DNA of 22,898 nt from MHLP01 sp043736515 (GTDB lineage: Bacteria > Patescibacteriota > Minisyncoccia > Phycocordibacterales > UBA6899): positions 1-22,898 of the forward strand of contig JAYTCK010000036.1 in the NCBI GenBank assembly GCA_043736515.1. The letters are read 5' to 3'. The notes under the pieces are model-generated. The model saw only the letters and a list, made by a program, of their open reading frames with translations. It did not search any database and was not told where the DNA came from. Of this stretch, positions 1 to 7,806 are shown piece by piece. A program made the position numbers and the translations under genes. The stretch's first letter is position 1, and each line of letters opens with the position of its first letter.

Positions 1-1875
<1,875 letters not shown>

Positions 1876-2267
1876 CCAAAAAACCATAACCGCAACATGT
1901 AATTCTTGAATATCTCAATAATGATATTCACGAGTGTTTTGTGTGATCACCAAAATATCTACCGACGAAAAGACCTCCTTGCGGATATCTTAAAGTAGAT
2001 GATCTTGGTGTGTTGCTCGATGATCACACCTTTTGAATTGTTTATTTCTTCTCCTGAAAAAAAGAAATAAACGTCTGTCCACTTCTGAGTTGCCGTTACG
2101 GGATACTCTCCCCTAACATCAGAGTGGGTTTTACATTTCAAATAGCTAGCCTCGGAACATCTTCCCTTTAAAAAACAAAAACCGCCTAAGGCGGTGGTAC
2201 AAGCCAATATCTGGCGTTTACCTCCGCTTTATCGATAGTGCTTTATAAGGTGACTCATAACTGGATG
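1876..2267 (-). other. Pre-23S leader, structured, no protein gene
   Basis: About 390 nt lie between the apparent start of transcription and the mature 23S 5' end. No 16S or tRNA is recognisable here. On the minus strand it holds an intrinsic terminator (2169-2195) and three stem-loops: 11 bp at 2040-2050/2062-2072, 6 bp at 2007-2012/2025-2030, and 8 bp at 1907-1914/1923-1930 next to the mature end. The last could be part of the RNase III processing region. No boxA antitermination motif is evident. A weak TTG-started frame at 1959-2207 runs through the terminator and was not accepted as a gene. Confidence 0.6.
2169..2195 (-). terminator. Intrinsic terminator inside the pre-23S leader
   Basis: A 6-bp GC-only-closed stem (ACCGCC/GGCGGT, loop of 3) at 2181-2195 is followed on the minus strand by TTTTTGTTTTTT. 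It lies about 75 nt after the predicted start of transcription and about 300 nt before the 23S. It would therefore act either as an attenuator of the rRNA or as the end of a separate short RNA. Confidence 0.65.
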
Positions 2268-2273
2268 TTTCCA

Positions 2274-2301
2274 AGTATACGCAGGGTGAAAACCCTGTCA
2301 A
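2274..2301 (-). promoter_or_regulatory. Sigma70-type promoter reading toward 23S
   Basis: On the minus strand, TTGACA (2301-2296) is followed after 16 nt by TATACT (2279-2274). The -35 is a perfect consensus match. Transcription would start near 2267 and run left through the leader into the 23S gene. It is the best minus-strand promoter seen upstream of the rRNA. Confidence 0.7.
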
Positions 2302-2362
2302 GCTCATCGTGAATGGGTAGTGAAGGGTCGTGGGTATAACCTGTGGAAAAGTCCCTAAAACA

Positions 2363-2391
2363 TTGACTTTTTTGTGAAAACATGATATACT
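2363..2391 (+). promoter_or_regulatory. Sigma70-type promoter, plus strand, divergent from the 23S promoter
   Basis: TTGACT (2363-2368), a 17-nt spacer and TATACT (2386-2391) form a near-consensus promoter with ideal spacing. Transcription would start near 2398. No plus-strand reading frame follows; an intrinsic terminator at 2435-2460 comes next. Confidence 0.75.
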
Positions 2392-2397
2392 TTACCT

Positions 2398-2462
2398 TAA
2401 TAACCTCATTTTAAAGTGAGGAATCTCAAGAAACAAAACATCCGCCGAGGCGGATGTTTTTT
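2398..2462 (+). ncRNA. Candidate small RNA of about 65 nt
   Basis: A strong promoter (2363-2391) and a strong terminator (2435-2460) define a very short plus-strand unit with no start codon and frame of any length. The predicted RNA has a 5' hairpin (CCTCA/TGAGG arms, 2407-2424), a short A-rich linker and the terminator hairpin followed by U residues. This is a typical small-RNA layout. I recognise no known family. The alternative is that the promoter is real but only produces an abortive leader. The function is unknown. Confidence 0.45.
2435..2460. terminator. Bidirectional intrinsic terminator
   Basis: The inverted repeat AAAACATCCGCC / GGCGGATGTTTT spans 2435-2446 and 2449-2460, with T-runs on both strands. 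It serves the minus-strand MscS-like gene that ends 23 nt to the right, and it ends the candidate plus-strand small RNA. Confidence 0.85.
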
Positions 2463-2482
2463 AATCACCAAAGAAAGGAGTC

Positions 2483-3172
2483 CTATCCCCTTCTGCCTTC
2501 GCGGATCTCGTCTTGAATATCCTTGATGAGTCCGGCTGCAGCATCCTTGCCACCAAAGCCGAATGCCAAGCCTCCCGCAAGCGCGAGCATCGCCACGAAT
2601 CCGGCAAAAAGTGTGTACATATACTGCGCCGCGACACCGAGCTGTGCGAGCATCATGATGATTGCAAACATCCAGATTGCAGTGCGGGTCACACTTCCGA
2701 GAAGATGTGAGGCGCGCGAACCAACTGCTTTCGAAGTGCCGGAAACCATTCCTCCAAGAACGTCTGCTGCAATGGCAGCAATAAAGAGGATAAACGCGGC
2801 AACAATTACCTGAGGAATGTAGGTAAGTACTTGTCCAAGGAATACATTGATCTGCGTGAGGCCAAGAATCTCAAATGCGGGAACAAGAAAGACAACGACA
2901 AAGAAAAGCTTCGCAAGCCATCCCGCAAATGCCGGGGCGTTTAATGTGTATCCTGCTCGTGCGAGAAATTTATCAACACCGGCTTTTGCGAGCCACTCAT
3001 CGGCTTTGATCGCCTCAACAAGTTGGGAGACAACGCGGCCGACCGCTGCGCCAAAAATAAAACCGAGTACTACAAAAAGAAGTGCGACGATAATCTTAGG
3101 GAGTGTCTCGATGACTCCTCCCGAAATACCTTGCACCGACTGCACAAATTCACTTTTGATTAATGCCAACAT
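2483..3172 (-). CDS. MscS-type conserved TM-helix membrane protein
   Basis: This 229-aa protein is almost entirely hydrophobic, with about five membrane segments near residues 25-50, 82-105, 113-140, 160-180 and 185-207. It ends in LAFGFGGKDAAAGLIKD, which matches the pore-helix motif of the MscS mechanosensitive channel superfamily (the conserved TM-helix repeat). The cytoplasmic beta domain of true MscS channels is missing, since only about 14 residues follow the motif. It may form a stripped-down channel or an accessory membrane protein; that role is inferred. The ATG at 3172 has no Shine-Dalgarno sequence. An extended -10 promoter lies about 40 nt upstream and a terminator lies 23 nt downstream, so it is probably a single-gene unit. 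Confidence 0.85.
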   Translation of the reverse strand: MLALIKSEFVQSVQGISGGVIETLPKIIVALLFVVLGFIFGAAVGRVVSQLVEAIKADEWLAKAGVDKFLARAGYTLNAPAFAGWLAKLFFVVVFLVPAFEILGLTQINVFLGQVLTYIPQVIVAAFILFIAAIAADVLGGMVSGTSKAVGSRASHLLGSVTRTAIWMFAIIMMLAQLGVAAQYMYTLFAGFVAMLALAGGLAFGFGGKDAAAGLIKDIQDEIREGRRG

Positions 3173-3209
3173 AGAAAGGGGTAAAAGCTACTAAAATAAC
3201 GAGGAATTC

Positions 3210-3218
3210 ATTATACCA
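3210..3218 (-). promoter_or_regulatory. Extended -10 promoter for the MscS-like gene
   Basis: On the minus strand TGGTATAAT gives a TGn extension plus a perfect TATAAT. No good -35 is present, as is common for extended -10 promoters. The predicted start near 3203 leaves a leader of about 30 nt before the ATG at 3172. Confidence 0.6.
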
Positions 3219-3296
3219 AGGACGCGTCTTGTGGAAAACTACCATATAACGTGTGTATAGAGGGTGAATTACCTGTGGACAATTGGGACTACTCCA

Positions 3297-3337
3297 TCTC
3301 CAAGGCAGCCTTAGGTTGCCTAAGGCTGCCTTGGAGA
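3297..3337. repeat. REP palindrome 1 (3-nt loop class)
   Basis: A perfect 19-bp inverted repeat (3297-3315 and 3319-3337) surrounds a TTG loop. Each arm contains AAGGCWGCCTT, which is itself a near-palindrome. It lies between the 190-aa membrane protein and the MscS-like gene. The 52 nt from 3290 to 3341 are identical to 4733-4784 (REP 2). Confidence 0.95.
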
Positions 3338-3338
3338 A

Positions 3339-3374
3339 TTACAAATTCATTTCATTGAGCACAACAAGATGCGG
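3339..3374 (-). pseudogene. Remnant A: decayed C-terminal tail related to the regulator at 6430-7056
   Basis: The minus strand encodes PHLVVLNEMNL and a stop. This matches the final residues (PHLVVLNKLNLF) of the winged-helix regulator at 6430-7056. Upstream the frame loses similarity within a few codons. It abuts REP 1. Because it is short, the call depends on two longer copies (remnants B and C) with the same ending. Confidence 0.6.
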
Positions 3375-3438
3375 TTGGGGTTCTATTCATCACAATACTT
3401 GAAATATTTTCAAATCGCCACTCATCTGTGGATTAATT

Positions 3439-4011
3439 TCATGCTACGCTAGATGCTTTATTATGTATTCCCCTTCCCACGAAAGGAAGTGCAAACATAA
3501 AAAAGGCACAAACGGTGAATAGTATATCCAAAATACCCAAAAAAGTATCACGCATGGTTAACGCTGGGGTGGAGTAGCTCACTTGAAGTGAATCTCCGTA
3601 AAAACTTAAAACAAATTCCATTGGGAGTGCCGTAAGAATTGCAGAAAACAAAGATAGGATTACCACTGTCCATTTCTCTGGGGGTCCAAAATCAGCGATG
3701 GAGCCACCAATTTTATAAGCCGCAAAAATATATATAATGAAAATAAAAATAATCCATGCGTAAACAACCAATATGCCATACGGGTCACCATCAAAATTCT
3801 GTGGATATGAAAGTGTGGTTATTATCGGTAAGAGAGTGAGATGCACACCAATTGACGAGTTCCTGATATCATAAATCACATCACGAAATGACTCACGCAG
3901 TTGCAGTCGTATCTTGCCAATAACATACACCGCTAAGACACCGAAAAGGAGGAGGAGGAGCCACTTCAGTTCCCATATCATTGACCACATGTATACATTT
4001 CCTGTATCCAT
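3439..4011 (-). CDS. Multi-pass membrane protein of unknown function (190 aa)
   Basis: No family is recognised. Hydrophobic segments are visible near residues 14-32, 55-67, 80-102, 112-135 and 153-178, so about four to five membrane helices are likely. A soluble stretch near residues 33-52 contains RLQLRESFRDVIYD. The ATG at 4011 follows the stop of remnant B by only 3 nt. Together with two other small membrane proteins (4094-4261 and 4292-4630) it forms a same-strand cluster that is probably co-transcribed. The sequence is AT-richer than the neighbouring symporter by eye. It could have been acquired with the repeats around it. Confidence 0.75.
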   Translation of the reverse strand: MDTGNVYMWSMIWELKWLLLLLFGVLAVYVIGKIRLQLRESFRDVIYDIRNSSIGVHLTLLPIITTLSYPQNFDGDPYGILVVYAWIIFIFIIYIFAAYKIGGSIADFGPPEKWTVVILSLFSAILTALPMEFVLSFYGDSLQVSYSTPALTMRDTFLGILDILFTVCAFFMFALPFVGRGIHNKASSVA

Positions 4012-4014
4012 AAT

Positions 4015-4107
4015 TTAAAACAAATTCATTTTATTAACCACCACGAGATGCGGGTAGTCGATGACATCGCGGATGAATTTGTCGTATTCGAATTCATAAA
4101 TTAATTC
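4015..4107 (-). pseudogene. Remnant B: C-terminal tail related to the regulator at 6430-7056
   Basis: About 30 codons ending in a TAA stop encode EFEYDKFIRDVIDYPH and then LVVVNKMNLF. The intact regulator ends with EFEYRFGIYDKF, then IRDVLDYPHLVVLNKLNLF. The rest of that gene is absent, and the 5' side runs into the 55-aa ORF at 4094-4261. At the DNA level it is close to remnant C, with a shared block of about 60 nt showing only a few differences. It ends 3 nt before the ATG of the 190-aa membrane protein. Confidence 0.75.
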
Positions 4108-4261
4108 CGTATTTCGTCTTATTATTAGAGTGCACAATGTAATATATAAGAATGAATGAGGTCAGAAAAACAATAACTATAGCTATTGGTAAGCCGGACA
4201 CTATCTTACCGCTAGAGTAGGCGCGTGAGGCTGCACTTTTTACTGACTGGGCGTATCCCAT
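4094..4261 (-). CDS. Small single-pass membrane protein (55 aa)
   Basis: The frame starts at ATG 4261 and ends at TGA 4094-4096. It has a polar, Ser/Ala-rich N-terminus (MGYAQSVKSAASRAYSSG), one strong membrane helix near residues 23-43 (GLPIAIVIVFLTSFILIYYI), and a short Lys/Asn tail. The organisation is sensible for a small membrane protein, and it fits between the 112-aa and 190-aa membrane genes on the same strand. There is no Shine-Dalgarno sequence. The last codons overlap the start of remnant B in another frame. No family is recognised. Confidence 0.55.
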   Translation of the reverse strand: MGYAQSVKSAASRAYSSGKIVSGLPIAIVIVFLTSFILIYYIVHSNNKTKYGINL

Positions 4262-4291
4262 GATTACAAACAATGAAGTGGCGAGGACTGA

Positions 4292-4630
4292 CTATGTTGC
4301 AATGGCATACATAAAGTTTGAACTACCTGCATATATTCGTCTCTGAAAGAACACTGCGGTTGAGTGAGAACAAAAAACTAGGACCGGTATCATAAATAAT
4401 ACATACCAAATAACATGAAATACTATCTTGGGTATAATATCGCCACAAGCACCCATGCAATCAAGCAGATCAAATAGGTAGAGAGAGCTGATTGCTAAAA
4501 TGGTCGGAGCGTAAACATATCCAAGAATTTTAACCCCTAAAATAAAATCCCTGTCTTTGTAAAAAAAATATATTATTCCTGCAAAGTTGAGCACAGCAAC
4601 AACGAACAAATGTTCAGGAAATATCGTCAT
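4292..4630 (-). CDS. Small multi-pass membrane protein (112 aa)
   Basis: No family is recognised. Three hydrophobic segments are seen near residues 5-23, 33-54 and 68-90. Between helices 2 and 3 is a short loop with two Cys (DCMGACGD), possibly a metal or disulfide site; that is a guess. The ATG at 4630 follows the stop of remnant C by 5 nt, the same spacing pattern as the 190-aa gene after remnant B. On the minus strand a TATAAT at 4707-4702 could be a -10 for this cluster, but no matching -35 was found. Confidence 0.7.
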   Translation of the reverse strand: MTIFPEHLFVVAVLNFAGIIYFFYKDRDFILGVKILGYVYAPTILAISSLYLFDLLDCMGACGDIIPKIVFHVIWYVLFMIPVLVFCSHSTAVFFQRRIYAGSSNFMYAIAT

Positions 4631-4635
4631 ATTCT

Positions 4636-4713
4636 TTAAAACAAATTCATTTTATTGAGCACCACGAGATGCGGGTAGTCGATGATATCGCGGATAAACT
4701 CATTATATTTATC
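4636..4713 (-). pseudogene. Remnant C: C-terminal tail related to the regulator at 6430-7056
   Basis: Twenty-five codons before a TAA encode DKYNEFIRDIIDYPHLVV and then LNKMNLF, matching the end of the intact regulator. Two stop codons lie immediately upstream in the same frame, so only the tail survives. It lies between REP 2 and the 112-aa membrane gene. Confidence 0.75.
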
Positions 4714-4739
4714 TTATCAAAAAAGCGGATCATACTCCA

Positions 4740-4780
4740 TCTCCAAGGCAGCCTTAGGTTGCCTAAGGCTGCCTTGGAGA
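4740..4780. repeat. REP palindrome 2 (3-nt loop class)
   Basis: A perfect 19-bp inverted repeat (4740-4758 and 4762-4780) with loop TTG is identical to REP 1, including the flanks (4733-4784). It begins 10 nt past the stop codon of the symporter gene and probably works as its terminator hairpin, although the T-run is short. The motif GAATTA occurs twice just to its right. Confidence 0.95.
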
Positions 4781-4790
4781 ATTAGGAGAA

Positions 4791-6197
4791 TTACACACGA
4801 CGCGTGCGTTCTAAGTGTTCAACCAAAATACCAGTTGCCATGCCCACCATACTCGCCAAAAGCCCCAAGATTATACTTGGAACCACCGCTTCCTCCCCTC
4901 CAAAATGCTCAAAATACTGCCATGTGAGGCCGCCGAAGGTCATTGCAAATAAGGCACCAAGGGCATTGGCCTTTTTGATGTAAAGCCCGGCAGCAAGCGG
5001 AACAAAGGCCGCAACCAGGGTGATCGAATACGAACTACCGACTATTTCATAAATATTCCCCTTTTGAATAGCTACAAAGAGTGCGATAGCCGCGATGACA
5101 ATAATGCCGTAGCGAATGAGATGCAAACGCGCGCGATCGGGAAGTTCTTTAAAGAATGGCTTTACGACATTTTCCGCAAGCAGCGTCGCGGGGGCAAGGA
5201 TGGCACCCGACGCCGTCGACATGATAGCCGCAATGAGTGCGCCGAAGAAGAAGACTTGTACGGGAAAGCTCACATGCTGAATTATGAGCGTCGGAAGCAG
5301 CTGTTGTGCATCAGCTCCTTCAGCAAGAAGCTCGGGATGAAGGTGGCGCGCAGCAAGTCCGAGAAAAAGCGGGATCATCACGATAGTGAAGTACATAATA
5401 CCTCCCACGATGGTGGCCCACTTTGATATGGCCTCAGATTTTGCAGACATTACCCGCTGGTAGACGTCTTGTTGAGGTATAGAGCCCAGGCCCAGCGTCA
5501 TCCATGCGGCAAGGTATGCCAGCCACTCTTTTGTACCAGCTGATCCGGGAGTGAGGTCAAAATATTCAGGGGGCGTGGCAGCAATAATATCGCTGAATCC
5601 AAATTTATAAATCACTTCGATCATCACAACAACCATTCCTATGATGATCATCCCCATTTGGATCGTGTCGTTGAGCGATACCGACCACATGCCACCAAGG
5701 TATGTGTACACGACAACAATGAGCGCCGAGAGTGCCATCCCCCATGCGAGAGGTACCCCAAGGAGCATATTGAGCACAATACCAATAGCCACAAACTGCG
5801 CCGCGGTCCAGCCGAAGTAGGTGATAATAATTGCAATCGAAAGCAGCGTCCCTACTGTTTTGTTATAGCGTTCCGAAAAGTAATCACCGATCGTGAGGTG
5901 GTTGAGCGGGTAGAGCTTTTTTACAAAAAACACACCGATAAGAATGAGGCAGAGACCGGCACCGAACGGATCAACCATCGTATTTAAAAATCCTCCTTCC
6001 GCCATTGCCGTACCGGCTCCTATGACTGAATCCGAGCCGAACCACGTTGCAAATACGGTCGCCAGCACCATAAAAAACGGAAGATGCCGCCCGGCAAGCA
6101 CATAGTCCTTTGAACTATGCACCTTTTTGGCAGCATAGATCGATATGGGGATGGTAATCAGTATATAAAGCGAGACAAAGATGAGTAACATGCTCAT
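4791..6197 (-). CDS. Sodium:solute symporter (SSS family)
   Basis: This 468-aa membrane protein has about 13 hydrophobic helices and the sequence features of the SSS family (LeuT fold). These include an N-terminal SSKDYVLAGRHLP loop, FATWFGSDSVIGAGTAMAEGG near residues 50-70, and GLGSIPQQDVYQRVMSAKS in the middle. The family uses the sodium gradient to import small organic solutes such as proline, pantothenate, sugars or short acids. The sequence alone does not show which. The length is normal for a shorter SSS member. The start at 6197 has a second ATG two codons later, and neither has a clear Shine-Dalgarno sequence. It is probably co-transcribed with the 55-aa ORF and the regulator upstream. 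For a host-dependent CPR cell a solute importer is biologically sensible. Confidence 0.93.
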   Translation of the reverse strand: MSMLLIFVSLYILITIPISIYAAKKVHSSKDYVLAGRHLPFFMVLATVFATWFGSDSVIGAGTAMAEGGFLNTMVDPFGAGLCLILIGVFFVKKLYPLNHLTIGDYFSERYNKTVGTLLSIAIIITYFGWTAAQFVAIGIVLNMLLGVPLAWGMALSALIVVVYTYLGGMWSVSLNDTIQMGMIIIGMVVVMIEVIYKFGFSDIIAATPPEYFDLTPGSAGTKEWLAYLAAWMTLGLGSIPQQDVYQRVMSAKSEAISKWATIVGGIMYFTIVMIPLFLGLAARHLHPELLAEGADAQQLLPTLIIQHVSFPVQVFFFGALIAAIMSTASGAILAPATLLAENVVKPFFKELPDRARLHLIRYGIIVIAAIALFVAIQKGNIYEIVGSSYSITLVAAFVPLAAGLYIKKANALGALFAMTFGGLTWQYFEHFGGEEAVVPSIILGLLASMVGMATGILVEHLERTRRV

Positions 6198-6232
6198 TGA
6201 AATATTTAGGTTTCAAGCACAACCTGAAGAAA

Positions 6233-6400
6233 TCAGCGGAACCACTCTTTGAGACTCTCAAGGAAACCCTTAGGCTTTCTTGCGGCGAGCGAATCACGCA
6301 TCACCTTTTTGGTGCGCTCCACCTCTTCTGGCGTGGGTTGATATGGCTCTGAGGTAGGCACTGTCGATCCATTATTGGCTGTTGGTTCTTGTGGGGGCAT
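6233..6400 (-). CDS. Small hypothetical protein (55 aa) between regulator and symporter
   Basis: The frame runs from ATG 6400 to TGA 6233-6235. The N-terminal half is Pro/Thr/Glu-rich and looks disordered (residues 1-25). The C-terminal half is a charged amphipathic helix with Lys and Arg (VERTKKVMRDSLAARKPKG) ending in SLKEWFR. It starts 29 nt after the regulator's stop and ends 35 nt before the symporter start, on the same strand, which fits a three-gene operon. No family is recognised. The gene is short and could be chance, but its composition is protein-like. Confidence 0.5.
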   Translation of the reverse strand: MPPQEPTANNGSTVPTSEPYQPTPEEVERTKKVMRDSLAARKPKGFLESLKEWFR

Positions 6401-6429
6401 AATCTGCTCTTTAATAAAACGGATAATGA

Positions 6430-7056
6430 TTAGAAAAGATTCAATTTATTGAGCACCACCAAATGTGGGTAGTCCAAGACATCGCGGATGAATTTATCGT
6501 AGATGCCGAAACGATATTCAAACTCAGGGGTTTCGAGTATGCCGTAGGTGAGCTCTTTGCCGAGTTCGGCCTCAAGGCGGCGGAGTGCTCCTTCAATCAT
6601 AGGCTTTTTAAGCTTATCCCCCACCAAAAGCACATCAACGCGTGAATCTGATTCATCTAGAAAGATCCCTGCGACAACGATGAGTTTCATTTGGCCGCAA
6701 TTGCGGAAGCGTACGGCGACGTCCTCTTTGCCGAGTGCGATCTCAGTCACAAGAGCGCGGAGGGCTGCAAGATATGGAAATGACACATCAAGCGTGAAGC
6801 CATTTATCTTCTTTTTTTCGAGCTCCCCGTTTTTATCTGATTTCTTTTGTGTCATTTTTACCACAGTACGTGGCTTAATGAGCCCCACCTCTTCAAGGAG
6901 CTTCGCTTCACGGCGGAGGGTATCTCCGCTTATTTTACTGCGCTTCCCCATTTCACTTCTATCAAACACATCCTCAGGATTCATGAGAAAAAGTCGCATT
7001 AATTTTACCCGAGACGAGCTGCCAAAGAGCTTTGCAAGAATATCCATAGCCATCAT
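6430..7056 (-). CDS. Winged-helix regulator fused to a nucleotidyltransferase-like domain
   Basis: The likely product starts at ATG 7056 (MMAMDILAKLFG), about 208 aa. The reading frame extends to 7098, but that extension is not protein-like. Residues 1-70 look like a winged helix: SSRVKLMRLFLMNP, then SEMGKRSKISGDTLRREAKLLEEVGLI. A Lys-rich linker follows. Residues 110-180 contain IVVAGIFLDESDSRVDVLLVGD, which resembles the strand and Asp pair of small nucleotidyltransferase (MNT-like) folds, probably non-catalytic. The C-terminal tail IRDVLDYPHLVVLNKLNLF is the part that recurs at 3339-4713. It heads a minus-strand group with the 55-aa ORF and the symporter, and may regulate them. The domain assignments are from memory of similar CPR proteins. 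Confidence 0.75.
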   Translation of the reverse strand: MMAMDILAKLFGSSSRVKLMRLFLMNPEDVFDRSEMGKRSKISGDTLRREAKLLEEVGLIKPRTVVKMTQKKSDKNGELEKKKINGFTLDVSFPYLAALRALVTEIALGKEDVAVRFRNCGQMKLIVVAGIFLDESDSRVDVLLVGDKLKKPMIEGALRRLEAELGKELTYGILETPEFEYRFGIYDKFIRDVLDYPHLVVLNKLNLF

Positions 7057-7122
7057 TGTACTACGCGGAAAGAGGATGACGCTATACCAACTCCCCATCT
7101 CTGCGAGTACTAGAATACAAAA

Positions 7123-7145
7123 AACCCGCCTTGGAAAGGAGGGTT
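7123..7145 (-). terminator. Intrinsic terminator after the 113-aa gene
   Basis: On the minus strand AACCC-T-CCTT / AAGG-C-GGGTT forms a 9-bp stem with one mismatch and a 3-nt loop, followed by TTTTTTG. It lies 14 nt past the stop of the gene at 7159-7500. Confidence 0.7.
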
Positions 7146-7158
7146 ACGTGTGTTGCCC

Positions 7159-7500
7159 CTAGGGGCATGTGTCGTCAATATTTAAGGGAGGATTCTGCTT
7201 AATGATTTTCTCCATTTCCACCATTTGCCGATAGGCAGTATCGGGACGAAGTCGTCGAGAATTAAAGATTTGAATTGATGCAATATGGGCTGCATCGACG
7301 GCGACGCACACTTCCTTATTCCCATAGGTGCACAGGGTGATCTTTCCCTGCACCACGGAGACAGACTGTACCGATCCGATGTAGATGCAGTTCATATGCG
7401 TGGTGAGGCGAATGTCGCGCTCCTCTTTGGCGAGCATCAGACCTTCCGAATCGAGCCACTCTATCCACTCCGCTACTGTTTTACCATTCACTATTTTCAT
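7159..7500 (-). CDS. Hypothetical protein (113 aa)
   Basis: No family is recognised. The start at ATG 7500 (MKIVNGKTVAEWIEWLDSEG) is chosen because TAGGAG lies 4 nt upstream on the minus strand, a clear Shine-Dalgarno sequence. The frame is open to 7641, but that extension has a poor composition. The product is soluble and mixed alpha/beta. A central stretch with alternating hydrophobic residues (GKITLCTYGNKEVCVAVDA) suggests a small beta barrel or sheet. Three Cys are present but not in a metal-binding spacing. It may be translationally coupled to the ORF at 7508-7702, whose stop codon overlaps the Shine-Dalgarno sequence. Confidence 0.75.
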   Translation of the reverse strand: MKIVNGKTVAEWIEWLDSEGLMLAKEERDIRLTTHMNCIYIGSVQSVSVVQGKITLCTYGNKEVCVAVDAAHIASIQIFNSRRLRPDTAYRQMVEMEKIIKQNPPLNIDDTCP

Positions 7501-7507
7501 GAGACTC

Positions 7508-7702
7508 CTATACGTGCTGGGCTCTAAAAAAGAGCTGGAGGCTCTCGTTATCGCGAGCGGGATTGAACTTCGAGGAAGAGCGCGTACCCGATTTTTTTCC
7601 CGGGCAAGTGCCAGTGTGGAGTCGTGCGGTGCACGGTTCACTTTGCGGTGCTTCGCTACCGTGTTTTATGCGATACGTTTCAAAATCGAGAAGGTGCGCC
7701 AT
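7508..7702 (-). CDS. Possible small protein (64 aa) upstream of and coupled to the 113-aa gene
   Basis: From ATG 7702 the frame encodes MAHLLDFETYRIKHGSEAPQ and ends at the TAG at 7508-7510. The first 20 residues look like a genuine protein; the rest is basic and low in hydrophobic residues. The stop codon TAG is the first part of the TAGGAG Shine-Dalgarno of the next gene, an arrangement typical of translational coupling. The frame is also open to 7795, but that region is the rplL terminator. A frameshift between this frame and the 7641 extension of the next gene cannot be excluded. Confidence 0.35.
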   Translation of the reverse strand: MAHLLDFETYRIKHGSEAPQSEPCTARLHTGTCPGKKSGTRSSSKFNPARDNESLQLFFRAQHV

Positions 7703-7758
7703 CTTTACCCTTGCTTGAGAGCAATCTGAAAACACTCTACCGCAAGTGCTGAGAAATG

Positions 7759-7786
7759 CAAAACACACCCAGGGGGGTGTGTTTTG
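7759..7786. terminator. Intrinsic terminator of the rplJ-rplL operon
   Basis: A perfect 12-bp stem (CAAAACACACCC / GGGTGTGTTTTG) has a 4-nt loop. Its A/T outer part gives a T-run on either strand. It lies 21 nt past the rplL stop. Confidence 0.9.
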
Positions 7787-7806
7787 GTGAAACATACTGA
7801 GAGAAA

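Noticed and set aside
1959..2207. An 82-codon minus-strand frame upstream of the 23S gene.
   Set aside because: It starts with TTG, runs through an intrinsic terminator hairpin, and its composition is not protein-like.
2342..3435. DnaA-box-like 9-mers (TGTGGAAAA at 2342 and 3230, TGTGGACAA at 3274, TGTGGATTA at 3427), considered as a replication origin.
   Set aside because: Only two fit the usual consensus, they are loosely spaced, no dnaA/dnaN genes or AT-rich unwinding element are seen, and such 9-mers occur by chance. A GC-skew plot of the full genome would decide.
7540..7600. A tRNA-like T-loop motif (GTTCAATCC on the minus strand).
   Set aside because: The bases on either side do not form a T-stem, and no acceptor stem, D-arm or anticodon arm can be built around it.
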